From Akkermansiaceae bacterium (lineage in GTDB: Bacteria; Verrucomicrobiota; Verrucomicrobiia; Verrucomicrobiales; DEV007): DNA of 64,000 nt. The notes under the pieces were generated by a model. The model was not told the origin of the DNA, ran no database searches, and saw only the letters and a list, made by a program, of their open reading frames with translations. Positions within the stretch are counted from its first letter, which is position 1. Every line of letters starts with the position of its first letter. Positions 16,666 to 24,794 of the stretch are shown piece by piece. Location of the stretch: contig JACKQC010000008.1 of the NCBI GenBank assembly GCA_024233085.1, forward strand, positions 1 through 64,000, in the 5' to 3' direction. The position numbers and the translations under genes were made by a program.

Positions 16666-18600
16666 ATGAGTGCCAACGCAACCAGCGCGGAAGGACAGGC
16701 CCACGAGGGCCATGGCCACGACCACGATCATCACGACCCGCCCTTCTGGCGGAAGTACATTTTCTCGACGGATCACAAGATCATCGGGATCCAGTATGGC
16801 TTCACGGCGCTGGTCTTTCTCGCGATCGGATTTTTCCTGATGATGGTGATGCGGTGGAGCATCGCGTTTCCGGATCGTCCGGTGCCGTTGCTGGCGGACC
16901 TGCCGTGGTTCCAAGCCTGGCTCGACGCCGACGGAAAGGTGACCGGCGAGCTATACAACATGTTCGGAGCCATGCACGGCACGATCATGATTTTCCTCGG
17001 CATCGTGCCGCTGGCCTTCGGGGCCTTCGGAAACTACGTCACCCCGCTGCAGATCGGCGCTCCCGACATGGCCTTTCCCCGGGTGAACATGGCCAGTTTC
17101 TGGTGCTATTTCGTCGGCGGCACCCTGATGATCGTGAGTTTCTTCCTGCCCTCCGGCGCCGCCAAGGTGGGGTGGACAAACTATTCTCCGCTCGCGACGA
17201 CGACCGACCAGCAGTTCGCCAATCAGTTCTGGACCGGCCAGACGCAGTGGCTTTTCGCGATGGTTTTCCTGATCACCTCGTCGCTGCTCGGCGCGGTGAA
17301 TTTCATCACCACCATCATCAATCTCCGCGCCCGCGGGCTGACGTGGATGCGGCTTCCTTTCTTCGTCTGGGCGATGCTGGTGACGGGTTTTCTGCTGCTG
17401 CTGGCCTTCCCGCCGCTGGAGGTCGCGGCGATCATGCAGTTGATGGACCGCATGTTCGGCACGAGTTTCTTCGTCCCCACGGGTCTGAGCATCAATGGTA
17501 TCCCGTTCGACGGGTCGGGCGGCGGCAGTCCGTTGCTGTATCAGCATCTTTTCTGGTTCCTGGGGCATCCCGAGGTGTACGTCCTCATCCTGCCGGCCAT
17601 CGCGATTGTGGGAGAGGTCATTCCCTGCCACACCCGTCGCCCGCTGTGGGGGCACAAGACGATGATCTACGCGGTGATGGTGCTGGGCTTCCTGAGTTTC
17701 ATCGTCTGGGCGCACCACATGTATCTGACCGGCATGGGCACGGCGGTGAGCACGTTTTTCCAGACGACCACGGTGCTTATTTCGGTGCCGTCGGTGATCC
17801 TGGTGACTTGTCTGCTCATCTCGATGTGGGGCGGGCGCATTCGGTTCAATTCGGCGATGCTCTTTGCCGTGGCCTTCATCCCGATGTTCGGGATCGGCGG
17901 TCTGACCGGTCTGCCGCTGGCCTTCAACCACATCGTGCTGCACCTGCACGACACTTATTACGTCATCGGCCACTTCCATTATGTCGTGGCCCCGGGCACC
18001 CTGTTCGCCCTGTTCGCGGGGATCTATCATTGGTTTCCGAAACACACCGGCCGTTTCATGAGCGAGCGGCTCGGAAGATGGCATTTCTGGCCGTCGCTCG
18101 TCTTCATGAACGGCGTCTTCCTGCCGATGCTGATTCAGGGGATGGCCGGGTTCCATCGCCGGGCCTTCGACGGCGGGTCCGCTTATTCTCAGATATCGGG
18201 CCAGGAATTCATGGGCGGCGACAGTCTTTTCGCTTCGATTTTCAACTTCGTCTTCCAACGCGCCGCGGGCACGCCCGTCGAGTTGATCGATCTGAATCTC
18301 ATCATGTCCGCCTCGGCCTGGCTGCTGGCGATCGCGCAGGTTCCCTTCATCGTGAACCTTTTCTGGAGCATCCTGCACGGCGAGAAATGCCACTCCGACA
18401 ACCCGTGGCGGGCCACCACGCTGGAATGGGCGACCCCGACTCCGCCGCCCCACGGCAACTTCATCGACGAGCCCGTCGCTTACCGGTCTCCCTACGAATA
18501 CAGCGTTCCGGGCGCCACGGACGACTTCACTCCGCAGTTTGAAAAAGGCGCCGATGGTACCGACAACCCCGAACCGGAGACCGCCCTCGCCGCCCACTGA
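16666..18600 (+). CDS. ctaD: aa3-type cytochrome c oxidase subunit I
   Basis: 644 residues with all catalytic features of a heme-copper oxidase: the low-spin heme His in GAMHGTIMIF, the CuB/crosslink motif WFLGHPEVYVLILP, the HH pair in WAHHMYLTGM and the heme a/a3 ligands in YYVIGHFHYVVAPG. The N-terminus is His-rich (EGHGHDHDHHD). It should reduce O2 to water and pump protons. The ATG at 16666 was preferred to a TTG at 16603. It is the catalytic oxidase of the island, in contrast to the CcoN-like protein encoded upstream. Confidence 0.95.
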   Translation: MSANATSAEGQAHEGHGHDHDHHDPPFWRKYIFSTDHKIIGIQYGFTALVFLAIGFFLMMVMRWSIAFPDRPVPLLADLPWFQAWLDADGKVTGELYNMFGAMHGTIMIFLGIVPLAFGAFGNYVTPLQIGAPDMAFPRVNMASFWCYFVGGTLMIVSFFLPSGAAKVGWTNYSPLATTTDQQFANQFWTGQTQWLFAMVFLITSSLLGAVNFITTIINLRARGLTWMRLPFFVWAMLVTGFLLLLAFPPLEVAAIMQLMDRMFGTSFFVPTGLSINGIPFDGSGGGSPLLYQHLFWFLGHPEVYVLILPAIAIVGEVIPCHTRRPLWGHKTMIYAVMVLGFLSFIVWAHHMYLTGMGTAVSTFFQTTTVLISVPSVILVTCLLISMWGGRIRFNSAMLFAVAFIPMFGIGGLTGLPLAFNHIVLHLHDTYYVIGHFHYVVAPGTLFALFAGIYHWFPKHTGRFMSERLGRWHFWPSLVFMNGVFLPMLIQGMAGFHRRAFDGGSAYSQISGQEFMGGDSLFASIFNFVFQRAAGTPVELIDLNLIMSASAWLLAIAQVPFIVNLFWSILHGEKCHSDNPWRATTLEWATPTPPPHGNFIDEPVAYRSPYEYSVPGATDDFTPQFEKGADGTDNPEPETALAAH

Positions 18601-18657
18601 CGGCCCACCCTCGCGTTCCGCTCCTTTTTTCCCTCAACCATCACCTTTCCCGAATCC

Positions 18658-20031
18658 ATGGAGATTCCCTACGAAGTCACCGCCCGCCGGGACACCGGTC
18701 TCTACAACGCGAAGATCGGCATCTGGCTGTTCCTCGCCTCGGAGGTCATGCTCTTCGGCGGCCTTTTCTCCGCCTACGTTTTCCTGCGCGTCGGGGTCGA
18801 CCCCGCCCAGGGCGATCTCCCCTGGCCGACCAGTGTTCAGAAAGTGTGGATCGGGTTCGCCAACACCCTCGTGCTGATCGCCTCGTCGGTTTTTGTCGTC
18901 CTGTCATGGGTAGAACTCAAGCAGCGCAATTGGAGGAAGTTCCAGTTCTGGATGGGCCTGGTGATCGCCTGCGCGGCGACCTTCATGGTTCTCAAGTCGA
19001 TCGAGTACAAGGCGAAATTCACCCACACCGGCATCGTTCTGACCGACGGCTCGGTCATCGAGGGCGAAGTCATCGGGAAAACCAACCGCATCGAGTTCGA
19101 GGCCGACTCCGTCACCGTGAACCTGCTCGGCGGCGTGCCGGGATTTGTCGGAAGCGTCTACAAGAAGGAAAAGGAAGACGGCGACCACGGCGAGGCTCAC
19201 GGCGGTCACGGCGAGGTCGAGTGGGAAAAGGCCTCCCTGCCCGGTTTTACCGACGCCAGTGGACAGGAAGTCGGGAATTTCAAAAGCTGGTTCCTCGCGG
19301 AACGCGCCAAAGTGAAAAACACGCTCGCCGCCAACAAGCGCGCCGCCCGCAACGGAAAAGAGACCGTGAAAGTGGAAACCTCCGCCACTCTCAAGGCAAA
19401 GGAGCCCTTCACCGTCCTGGCCGACCCTCACTTCACCGTGGCCCATGGCGCGGACTCGCTCGCTTTTCGCGACGTCGTCACCCTGAACGGGAAACTCGTC
19501 AACGACACCGTCTCCATTCACCTGCACGAAGTGGATCTCCAGATGGTGCCCTTCGAAAACCAGAAAGACGCCCAAGTCTGGACCCTGGTGAACAACGAGG
19601 CCGCCAAAACCGAGTGGTTCGAGCATCGCAATCACGCCCGCGACCACATCAAACCATACTACGACAAGCGTGGCCTCGACATTCCCCGCAAAAAACTTCA
19701 GGACCGCCACGTCAGCCTCCAGGCCGTCCATCTGGAAGGGGAGGGTGAGCACGCGGGCGTCATCGAAGTGCCGCGCGACGCCATTCGTTTCATCTCCAAC
19801 CACGGCCCGCGCTACAACGTCTATTACGCCATCTATTTCACCATGACCGGCCTGCATGGCCTGCACGTGCTCGGCGGCGCCCTGGTGCTGGCATACATGA
19901 TGTTTTTCGGAAAGAAACTCTACCTCAAGAACCCCGAGCACATGGCCAACCGCGTCGAAGTCGGCGGCCTCTTCTGGCACTTTGTCGACCTGGTCTGGAT
20001 CTTCCTGTTCCCGATCATGTATCTCTTCTGA
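18658..20031 (+). CDS. ctaE: Cytochrome c oxidase subunit III with a large soluble insertion
   Basis: 457 residues, more than twice the length of a short bacterial subunit III. The first three helices (residues 20-115, starting LYNAKIGIWLFLASEVMLFGG) and the last two (residues 388-457, with TGLHGLHVLGG and WHFVDLVWIFLFP) are typical. Between them lies a hydrophilic insert of about 260 residues, rich in charged residues and beta-type alternation, including a His/Gly/Glu patch near 175-190. The reading frame is continuous, so this is a real insertion domain. It should lie outside the membrane and could contact ACIII or a cytochrome. Confidence 0.9.
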   Translation: MEIPYEVTARRDTGLYNAKIGIWLFLASEVMLFGGLFSAYVFLRVGVDPAQGDLPWPTSVQKVWIGFANTLVLIASSVFVVLSWVELKQRNWRKFQFWMGLVIACAATFMVLKSIEYKAKFTHTGIVLTDGSVIEGEVIGKTNRIEFEADSVTVNLLGGVPGFVGSVYKKEKEDGDHGEAHGGHGEVEWEKASLPGFTDASGQEVGNFKSWFLAERAKVKNTLAANKRAARNGKETVKVETSATLKAKEPFTVLADPHFTVAHGADSLAFRDVVTLNGKLVNDTVSIHLHEVDLQMVPFENQKDAQVWTLVNNEAAKTEWFEHRNHARDHIKPYYDKRGLDIPRKKLQDRHVSLQAVHLEGEGEHAGVIEVPRDAIRFISNHGPRYNVYYAIYFTMTGLHGLHVLGGALVLAYMMFFGKKLYLKNPEHMANRVEVGGLFWHFVDLVWIFLFPIMYLF

Positions 20032-20088
20032 ACGCCCGCCGAGATTCCGTCGGTTCGCTCCCCAATTTCACCCCAACCTTCCCGATTC

Positions 20089-20457
20089 ATGGCCTCGTCC
20101 TCCGAAGATATGGAAAAGCACCGCAAGCAGTACTGGTTCGTCGGCTGGCTGCTTTTCGGTTGCACCGCTCTGACCTTGATCGTCGGCATCAAGCAATACT
20201 ACAACTTTGGCGAAATCTTCGACTTTGGCGCGCCCGGAGTGGACGGACCCGATTTCGCCGTCGGCCTGGTGATCGCCTGCATCAAGGCCTCGCTCGTGGC
20301 CCTCATTTTCATGCACCTCAACCACGAGCGCGGCCTCATCTACAAAGTGCTGCTGTTCACCACCATCTTCGCCGTCGCGCTGATGGCGCTGGTGCTTTTC
20401 GCCAAGTGGAATCCCATCCACGAGGCGATCGCCAACATCCAGTCGCAATTTTCCTGA
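20089..20457 (+). CDS. ctaF: Cytochrome c oxidase subunit IV (prokaryotic type)
   Basis: 122 residues with three hydrophobic segments: WLLFGCTALTLIVGIKQYYNF, FAVGLVIACIKASLVALIFMHL and LLFTTIFAVALMALVLFAK. The KASLVALIFMHLNHE stretch is characteristic of the small bacterial COX4/CtaF family. It probably stabilises the subunit I/III assembly. It is separated from ctaE by 57 bp in the same direction. Confidence 0.85.
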   Translation: MASSSEDMEKHRKQYWFVGWLLFGCTALTLIVGIKQYYNFGEIFDFGAPGVDGPDFAVGLVIACIKASLVALIFMHLNHERGLIYKVLLFTTIFAVALMALVLFAKWNPIHEAIANIQSQFS

Positions 20458-20467
20458 ATCCCCGGGC

Positions 20468-20665
20468 ATGTCGCTGAAGCACTTCCACCTCCTGTTCATC
20501 GCGCTCGCCATCCTCTGCACGGCGGGTTTCGCCGCGTGGGCGTTGCTGCTGCCGCAGACGCAGGAGGGCGTGCGGGCCATGGGCTGGTTCAGCGCGGCGC
20601 TGGGTGTCTTCCTGGCCGTTTACGGGACCTGGTTCTGGAAAAAATCCCGCCGCGTGATCGTCTGA
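20468..20665 (+). CDS. Small two-helix membrane protein of the oxidase cluster
   Basis: 65 residues with two predicted helices (LLFIALAILCTAGFAAWALLL and GWFSAALGVFLAVYGTWFW) and a basic C-terminus (KKSRRVIV). It starts 10 bp after the ctaF stop and is followed closely by another tiny membrane protein, so it is likely co-translated. The function is unknown; small proteins in this position in related oxidase clusters are usually assembly or structural factors. That is inference. Confidence 0.7.
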   Translation: MSLKHFHLLFIALAILCTAGFAAWALLLPQTQEGVRAMGWFSAALGVFLAVYGTWFWKKSRRVIV

Positions 20666-20703
20666 CCCCGCATGCTTCCGCCCGCCGAACGAACCCTTTT
20701 CCC

Positions 20704-20901
20704 ATGAACGCCATCGATCATCTGCTTGCCTGCTCCGTCTGCAACGGCGGCGCCGAGTCGGCCTTCGACGCGGCGAACGCCGCCATCGGCTTCATGCTGC
20801 TCATCCTGCTGGGAGTGCTCGGCTCCTTCGGCGGCTTCATCGTTTGCCTCGCCCGGCGCGCGCGCGCCGCCGCGTCCGCCGACGAGGGCGCCGATTCCTG
20901 A
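20704..20901 (+). CDS. Tiny membrane protein with N-terminal CSVC
   Basis: 65 residues: a short N-terminus with two cysteines (LLACSVCNGG), one transmembrane helix (AAIGFMLLILLGVLGSFGGFIVCLA) and a basic then acidic tail. I do not recognise a family. The CxxC pair next to the membrane and its location just before the copper-binding subunit II could suggest metal delivery or redox chemistry. Nothing in the sequence proves this. Confidence 0.6.
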   Translation: MNAIDHLLACSVCNGGAESAFDAANAAIGFMLLILLGVLGSFGGFIVCLARRARAAASADEGADS

Positions 20902-20955
20902 CCTCTCTGTTCGTTCCCTTTTTCGAAAACCTTCTCCCTCCCTCCCATTGCCGCA

Positions 20956-21723
20956 ATGAACATGGATTCCATCAACGACCTTCTCTGGATGCACGAAATC
21001 GCCTCCGAGCACGGCGCCGTGGGCAACCACATGCTGGCCGCCGTGCACTGGTTCATGGCGCTGCTGTTCGTGGGGTGGTCGATCTTCCTGCTTTATGTGC
21101 TGTGGCGGTTTCGCGAGAAAAAGCAAGCCGTCGCCAGCTACGACGGCGTGACCTCCCACGTCTCGACCCACCTCGAAATCGGCGTCGTCATCATCGAGGT
21201 CGTGCTGCTGCTCGGTTTCGCCTTTCCCCTGTGGGCCGCCCGGGTCGATGACATGCCGAAGAACGATCCCAACGCCCTGCGCATCCGCGCCGTCGGCGAG
21301 CAGTTTCGCTGGACCTTCCACTACACCGGCAAGGACGGCCTCATGGGGCTGACCGATTTTCGTCAAATCGCCCCCGGCTCGAACGGCATCGGCCTCGTCG
21401 CCGCGGATCCGAACGCCAAGGACGACTTCACCACCCTCAACGACCTGGTGCTGCCGAAAGATCGCCCGGTCATTATCCAGGTCACCTCGAAGGATGTGAT
21501 CCACGGCCTCGCGCTGGTCCCGATGTTCGCCCAGCAGGACGCCATTCCCGGCCGCGAGATCCCCATGTGGTTCGTGCCGAACAAGGTGGGCGAGTGGAAT
21601 ATCGTGTGCGCCCAGCTCTGCGGCGCCGGGCACGCCCAGATGGCCGCCAACGTCCGCGTGATGGAAGCCGCCGATTTCGACCAGTGGTTCGCCTCGCAGA
21701 CCCCGCTCCTGCCGCAAAAGTAG
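20956..21723 (+). CDS. ctaC: Cytochrome c oxidase subunit II with CuA site
   Basis: 255 residues with two N-terminal membrane helices and a cupredoxin domain. The CuA ligands are all present: the first His in KDVIHGLALVPM, then CAQLCGAGHAQM near residue 216, which supplies two Cys, a Glu/Gln-position carbonyl, His and Met. There is no fused heme domain, so electrons must come from the separate cytochromes or directly from ACIII. Placing subunit II after I, III and IV is an unusual gene order. Confidence 0.93.
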   Translation: MNMDSINDLLWMHEIASEHGAVGNHMLAAVHWFMALLFVGWSIFLLYVLWRFREKKQAVASYDGVTSHVSTHLEIGVVIIEVVLLLGFAFPLWAARVDDMPKNDPNALRIRAVGEQFRWTFHYTGKDGLMGLTDFRQIAPGSNGIGLVAADPNAKDDFTTLNDLVLPKDRPVIIQVTSKDVIHGLALVPMFAQQDAIPGREIPMWFVPNKVGEWNIVCAQLCGAGHAQMAANVRVMEAADFDQWFASQTPLLPQK

Positions 21724-21790
21724 CGGGGAATTGGCCGGCGCGGCGGCGGTCTTTTTTTGCTTCGGCGAAGTACCCGCCCGGTTCGGGTCC

Positions 21791-21831
21791 GACCCAACAG
21801 GGTTGGGTCGGTGACTCAACCCTGTTGGGTC
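21791..21831. repeat. 22-bp phased palindromic repeat, locus 5 (inverted pair)
   Basis: GACCCAACAGGGTTGGGTC (21791-21809) is a perfect palindrome with a 3-nt centre. GACTCAACCCTGTTGGGTC (21813-21831) follows after 3 nt; cores are at 21796 and 21818. The pair lies between ctaC and ctaA. Confidence 0.9.
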
Positions 21832-21877
21832 GGGCGCGAATCGAGGCCGCAACCCCGCCCAATCCGCCAAACACCTC

Positions 21878-23023
21878 GTGAAACCCGACGCCAGCCCCGC
21901 ATTTCACCGATACGCCCTGGTTCTGGCGGGCATGACCGTGATCCTCATCTGGTGGGGCGCGGCGGTCACCACCACCCAGGCCGGCATGGCCTTCTCGGAC
22001 TGGCCCCTGAGCTTCGGTTCCATCAATCCGCCCGGCTGGCTCAAGATCCTGCCCTACTTTCTCGAGCACAGCCACCGGCTCATCGCGGCGACCGTCGGCC
22101 TGTTGACCCTCGGCGCCTTTGTCTGGCAAATCGCCCGGACGCCGCGCGCGATCCTGGAAATCGTCGCCCTGGTCATCCTGCTCGCGCTGGTCACCGGCTT
22201 CGCCGGCGTCGCGGGCGCCGAACGAACCGAGCCCGCGCGGAAAGCCCTCTTTTTCAAAGCCACCCTCGTCTCCGGACTGGTTCCCGTGGGCTGGCTGGCG
22301 TGGAGTTGGTGGCGGCGCGGCTGGCCGCTTTTGACGCGCCTGACGGCGCTCGCGCTCATCGTCGTGACGGCCCAGGCCATCCTCGGCGGCTTGCGGGTCA
22401 CCGAGGTGTCGGATCGCTTTGGCATCGTCCACGGCTGTGTGGGCCAGTTTTTCTTCTGTGTGGTGTTGTTTCTCGCCCGCGCCAGCTCGCCCGGGTGGGA
22501 AAAGCCCGACTCCCTCGATCCGGCGGTGGCGGGGCCGGCGAGACGCCTGTCGGCAATGCTCGCGGCGGCGGTGTTTGTCCAGTTGATCCTCGGCGCGACG
22601 ATGCGGCATCTGCACCGCGCCGGTTTGCCGGACACGGGGCTGTTCCGGACGCGTGGCCAGTGGATACCCGGCTTCGAGCCCGTCGAGGTGGGCATGATTT
22701 TCCTGCACAAAACCTGGGCCTTGGTCGTGTTCGGCCTCGGGATCGGTCTGGCGGCGTGGCTTTGGACGCGCCGCGAGGTCGCCGTGGGTCCGTTGCGGCA
22801 CGCCTTGGCGATCGCCGGACTGCTGACCCTGCAGATCGCGCTCGGCGTGGGAGTCATCTTAACCGGATCGCCCGAGCACAAGAAATTCTGGGTCACGAAT
22901 TTCCACGTCATCAACGGCCTCGCCATCCTCGGGCTGGCCTTCCTGCTCGCGGTGCGATGCCGGCGGGCGACGCGGCGCCGGACGCTGCTCGCGGAGGAAT
23001 CCGCCGCCGGCCCCGGTGGGTGA
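21878..23023 (+). CDS. ctaA: Heme A synthase (COX15/CtaA)
   Basis: 381 residues, about eight membrane helices in two pseudo-repeats. Heme-ligand histidines are visible in LEHSHRLIAA, FGIVHGCVGQ, IFLHKTWALV and NFHVINGLAILG, and the family block VTTTQAGMAFSDWPL is near the N-terminus. It converts heme O to heme A for CtaD. The start is GTG at 21878, and no Shine-Dalgarno is visible. It is the first of the maturation genes that follow the oxidase structural genes. Confidence 0.92.
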   Translation: MKPDASPAFHRYALVLAGMTVILIWWGAAVTTTQAGMAFSDWPLSFGSINPPGWLKILPYFLEHSHRLIAATVGLLTLGAFVWQIARTPRAILEIVALVILLALVTGFAGVAGAERTEPARKALFFKATLVSGLVPVGWLAWSWWRRGWPLLTRLTALALIVVTAQAILGGLRVTEVSDRFGIVHGCVGQFFFCVVLFLARASSPGWEKPDSLDPAVAGPARRLSAMLAAAVFVQLILGATMRHLHRAGLPDTGLFRTRGQWIPGFEPVEVGMIFLHKTWALVVFGLGIGLAAWLWTRREVAVGPLRHALAIAGLLTLQIALGVGVILTGSPEHKKFWVTNFHVINGLAILGLAFLLAVRCRRATRRRTLLAEESAAGPGG

Positions 23024-23036
23024 GGAATCCGCGCCT

Positions 23037-23065
23037 TTGCGCAAGCGGCGCACCTGCCCTAGATT
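23037..23065 (+). promoter_or_regulatory. Promoter-like element close to the ctaB start
   Basis: TTGCGC at 23037-23042, a 17-nt spacer and TAGATT at 23060-23065 resemble a sigma70 promoter. The predicted start near 23072 leaves only about 6 nt before the ctaB ATG at 23078, too little for a Shine-Dalgarno. It would let ctaB and the genes after it be transcribed apart from ctaA. Confidence 0.45.
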
Positions 23066-23077
23066 CCCGCTCATTTC

Positions 23078-24016
23078 ATGGCGGAAACGATCGACAAACC
23101 CGAAGCCACGGCGGCAACGGCAACGGCGGCGGCCGGGGGCCGGCTGGCGCATTTCCAGCGCGACCTGATGGCGCTGACGAAGTTCCGGCTGAGCATTCTG
23201 GTGCTGGTCACGGCGTTGTGCGGCTACTTCGCGGCGGTGAAGTCGCCGGACGCCGCCGGGTTCGACTGGACGAGGCTGATTGACCTTGGCGTTGGCACGC
23301 TGCTGGCGGCGTTCGGATCGGCGGTCTTCAACCAGTTGATGGAAGTCGACGCCGACGCGCGGATGCGGCGCACGGCGGGGCGGCCGCTGCCGGCGCGCCG
23401 GATTCCCGCGGGGATGGCCTTCGCGTTCGGTTGGGTGCTCTCGGCCTTCGGTGTCATCCATCTCGGGATGCGGGTGAACGCGACCGCCGCCTTCGTGGCC
23501 GGCGCGACACTGCTGAGTTACCTCTTTGTCTATACCCCAATGAAGCGCCGCACCGGCCTCAATACCCTGGCCGGCGCGGTGGCCGGGGCCCTGCCGCCCC
23601 TGATCGGCTGGGCGGGCGGGGGCGGCGGGCTGTTGACCTGGGGCGCGGCCTTCCTGTTCCTGCTGCTATTCCTGTGGCAGTTGCCGCATTTCGTGGCCAT
23701 CAACTGGATGTATCGCGAGGAATACGAGCGCGGCGGCTTCGTCATGTGGTCGAACGGCGACGTGAGCGGCGCGCGCACCGCCCGGCTGGCGCTGGGCTTT
23801 TCGCTGCTGGTCGCCCTCCTGCCCGTGCTGCCCGTCGTCACCGGGGTGGCGCGCGCCTGGTTCCTGCCCGCCGGCGCGGCGGTGGGCGGCGTCATGGCCT
23901 GGCTGGCCTGGAAGTTTTTCAAAACCCGCCGGCGAACCGACGCGCGCGGCCTCTTCTTCTGCACCCTGCTTTACCTGCCCGTCATCCTTGTCCTCGCGCT
24001 GATGGCCTGGCGCTGA
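23078..24016 (+). CDS. ctaB: Heme O synthase (protoheme IX farnesyltransferase)
   Basis: 312 residues of the UbiA prenyltransferase superfamily. The Asp-rich motif NQLMEVDADARMRRTAGRPL lies near residue 88, followed by YTPMKRRTGLNT, and the second polar loop carries MYREEYERGGF. It attaches farnesyl diphosphate to heme B, giving the heme O used by CtaA. The next gene begins 29 bp downstream. Confidence 0.93.
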   Translation: MAETIDKPEATAATATAAAGGRLAHFQRDLMALTKFRLSILVLVTALCGYFAAVKSPDAAGFDWTRLIDLGVGTLLAAFGSAVFNQLMEVDADARMRRTAGRPLPARRIPAGMAFAFGWVLSAFGVIHLGMRVNATAAFVAGATLLSYLFVYTPMKRRTGLNTLAGAVAGALPPLIGWAGGGGGLLTWGAAFLFLLLFLWQLPHFVAINWMYREEYERGGFVMWSNGDVSGARTARLALGFSLLVALLPVLPVVTGVARAWFLPAGAAVGGVMAWLAWKFFKTRRRTDARGLFFCTLLYLPVILVLALMAWR

Positions 24017-24045
24017 ATTCGCCCACCGATCGCCCGTTTTCCTCC

Positions 24046-24774
24046 ATGCCGACTTCGAATTCCCTGCCCGAGCACCTCACCGGCGGCCCCCGCAACCCCG
24101 TCGCCTGGTGGGGCACCATCGCCGGCGTCTGCCTCGTGATCCTCGCCGGCTCCTTCTTCGTCACCCGCGCCTATCGCGCCAAGCTCCGCCACGAAATCGA
24201 GAATCCCCGGCCCTATTTCGCCGGGAAACTCGCCTCCGACCTGCGCGCCGTGAATCGCGACGGGCAGCCCGTGGCGCTTTCGCAGTTGAACGGGAAAATC
24301 TTCGTCGCCGGCTACCAGTACACCAGTTGCCCCTCCGGCTGTCTCGGCATGGCGGCCTTCATGATTCTGCTGCACGACAAGTTCGGCGAGCGCGACGACT
24401 TCCAGCTCGTCTCGATCAGCGTCGATCCCGCCGAAGACACGCCCGAAAAGATGGACGCCTGGGTCCGCGACCATGGGGTGGACGAGAAAAACTGGTGGTT
24501 CCTCACCGGCGACGGGCAGCGCATCCGCGACTACATGATCCGCGAGTTCAAGTTCTTCGGCACCCGGGAAAACACCGACCCGGCGACCATCGCCTCCGAG
24601 GGGAAGTTTGCCCATGACCAGCGCCTCTGTCTCGTGGATCGCGACCGGAACATCCGCGGATACTACGACGTGATGAATCCCCGGCACGGCAATTCCGAGA
24701 TCGACCGCCTCGTGCGCGACATCGAATACCTCTTCCGCGAACAACCCGCGCCCGCCGCCGCCGGGAACCCCTGA
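24046..24774 (+). CDS. SCO1/SenC copper chaperone for the CuA site
   Basis: 242 residues: an N-terminal transmembrane anchor (WWGTIAGVCLVILAGSFFV) and a thioredoxin-fold SCO domain. The copper-binding cysteines are in TSCPSGCLGM near residue 98 and the third ligand His is likely the one in KFAHDQRLCLVD. The protein should insert copper into CtaC. The ATG at 24046 gives a family-like N-terminus. It lies in the ctaA-ctaB-sco maturation group. Confidence 0.9.
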   Translation: MPTSNSLPEHLTGGPRNPVAWWGTIAGVCLVILAGSFFVTRAYRAKLRHEIENPRPYFAGKLASDLRAVNRDGQPVALSQLNGKIFVAGYQYTSCPSGCLGMAAFMILLHDKFGERDDFQLVSISVDPAEDTPEKMDAWVRDHGVDEKNWWFLTGDGQRIRDYMIREFKFFGTRENTDPATIASEGKFAHDQRLCLVDRDRNIRGYYDVMNPRHGNSEIDRLVRDIEYLFREQPAPAAAGNP

Positions 24775-24794
24775 ATCCGCACCGGTCCGTCGCC

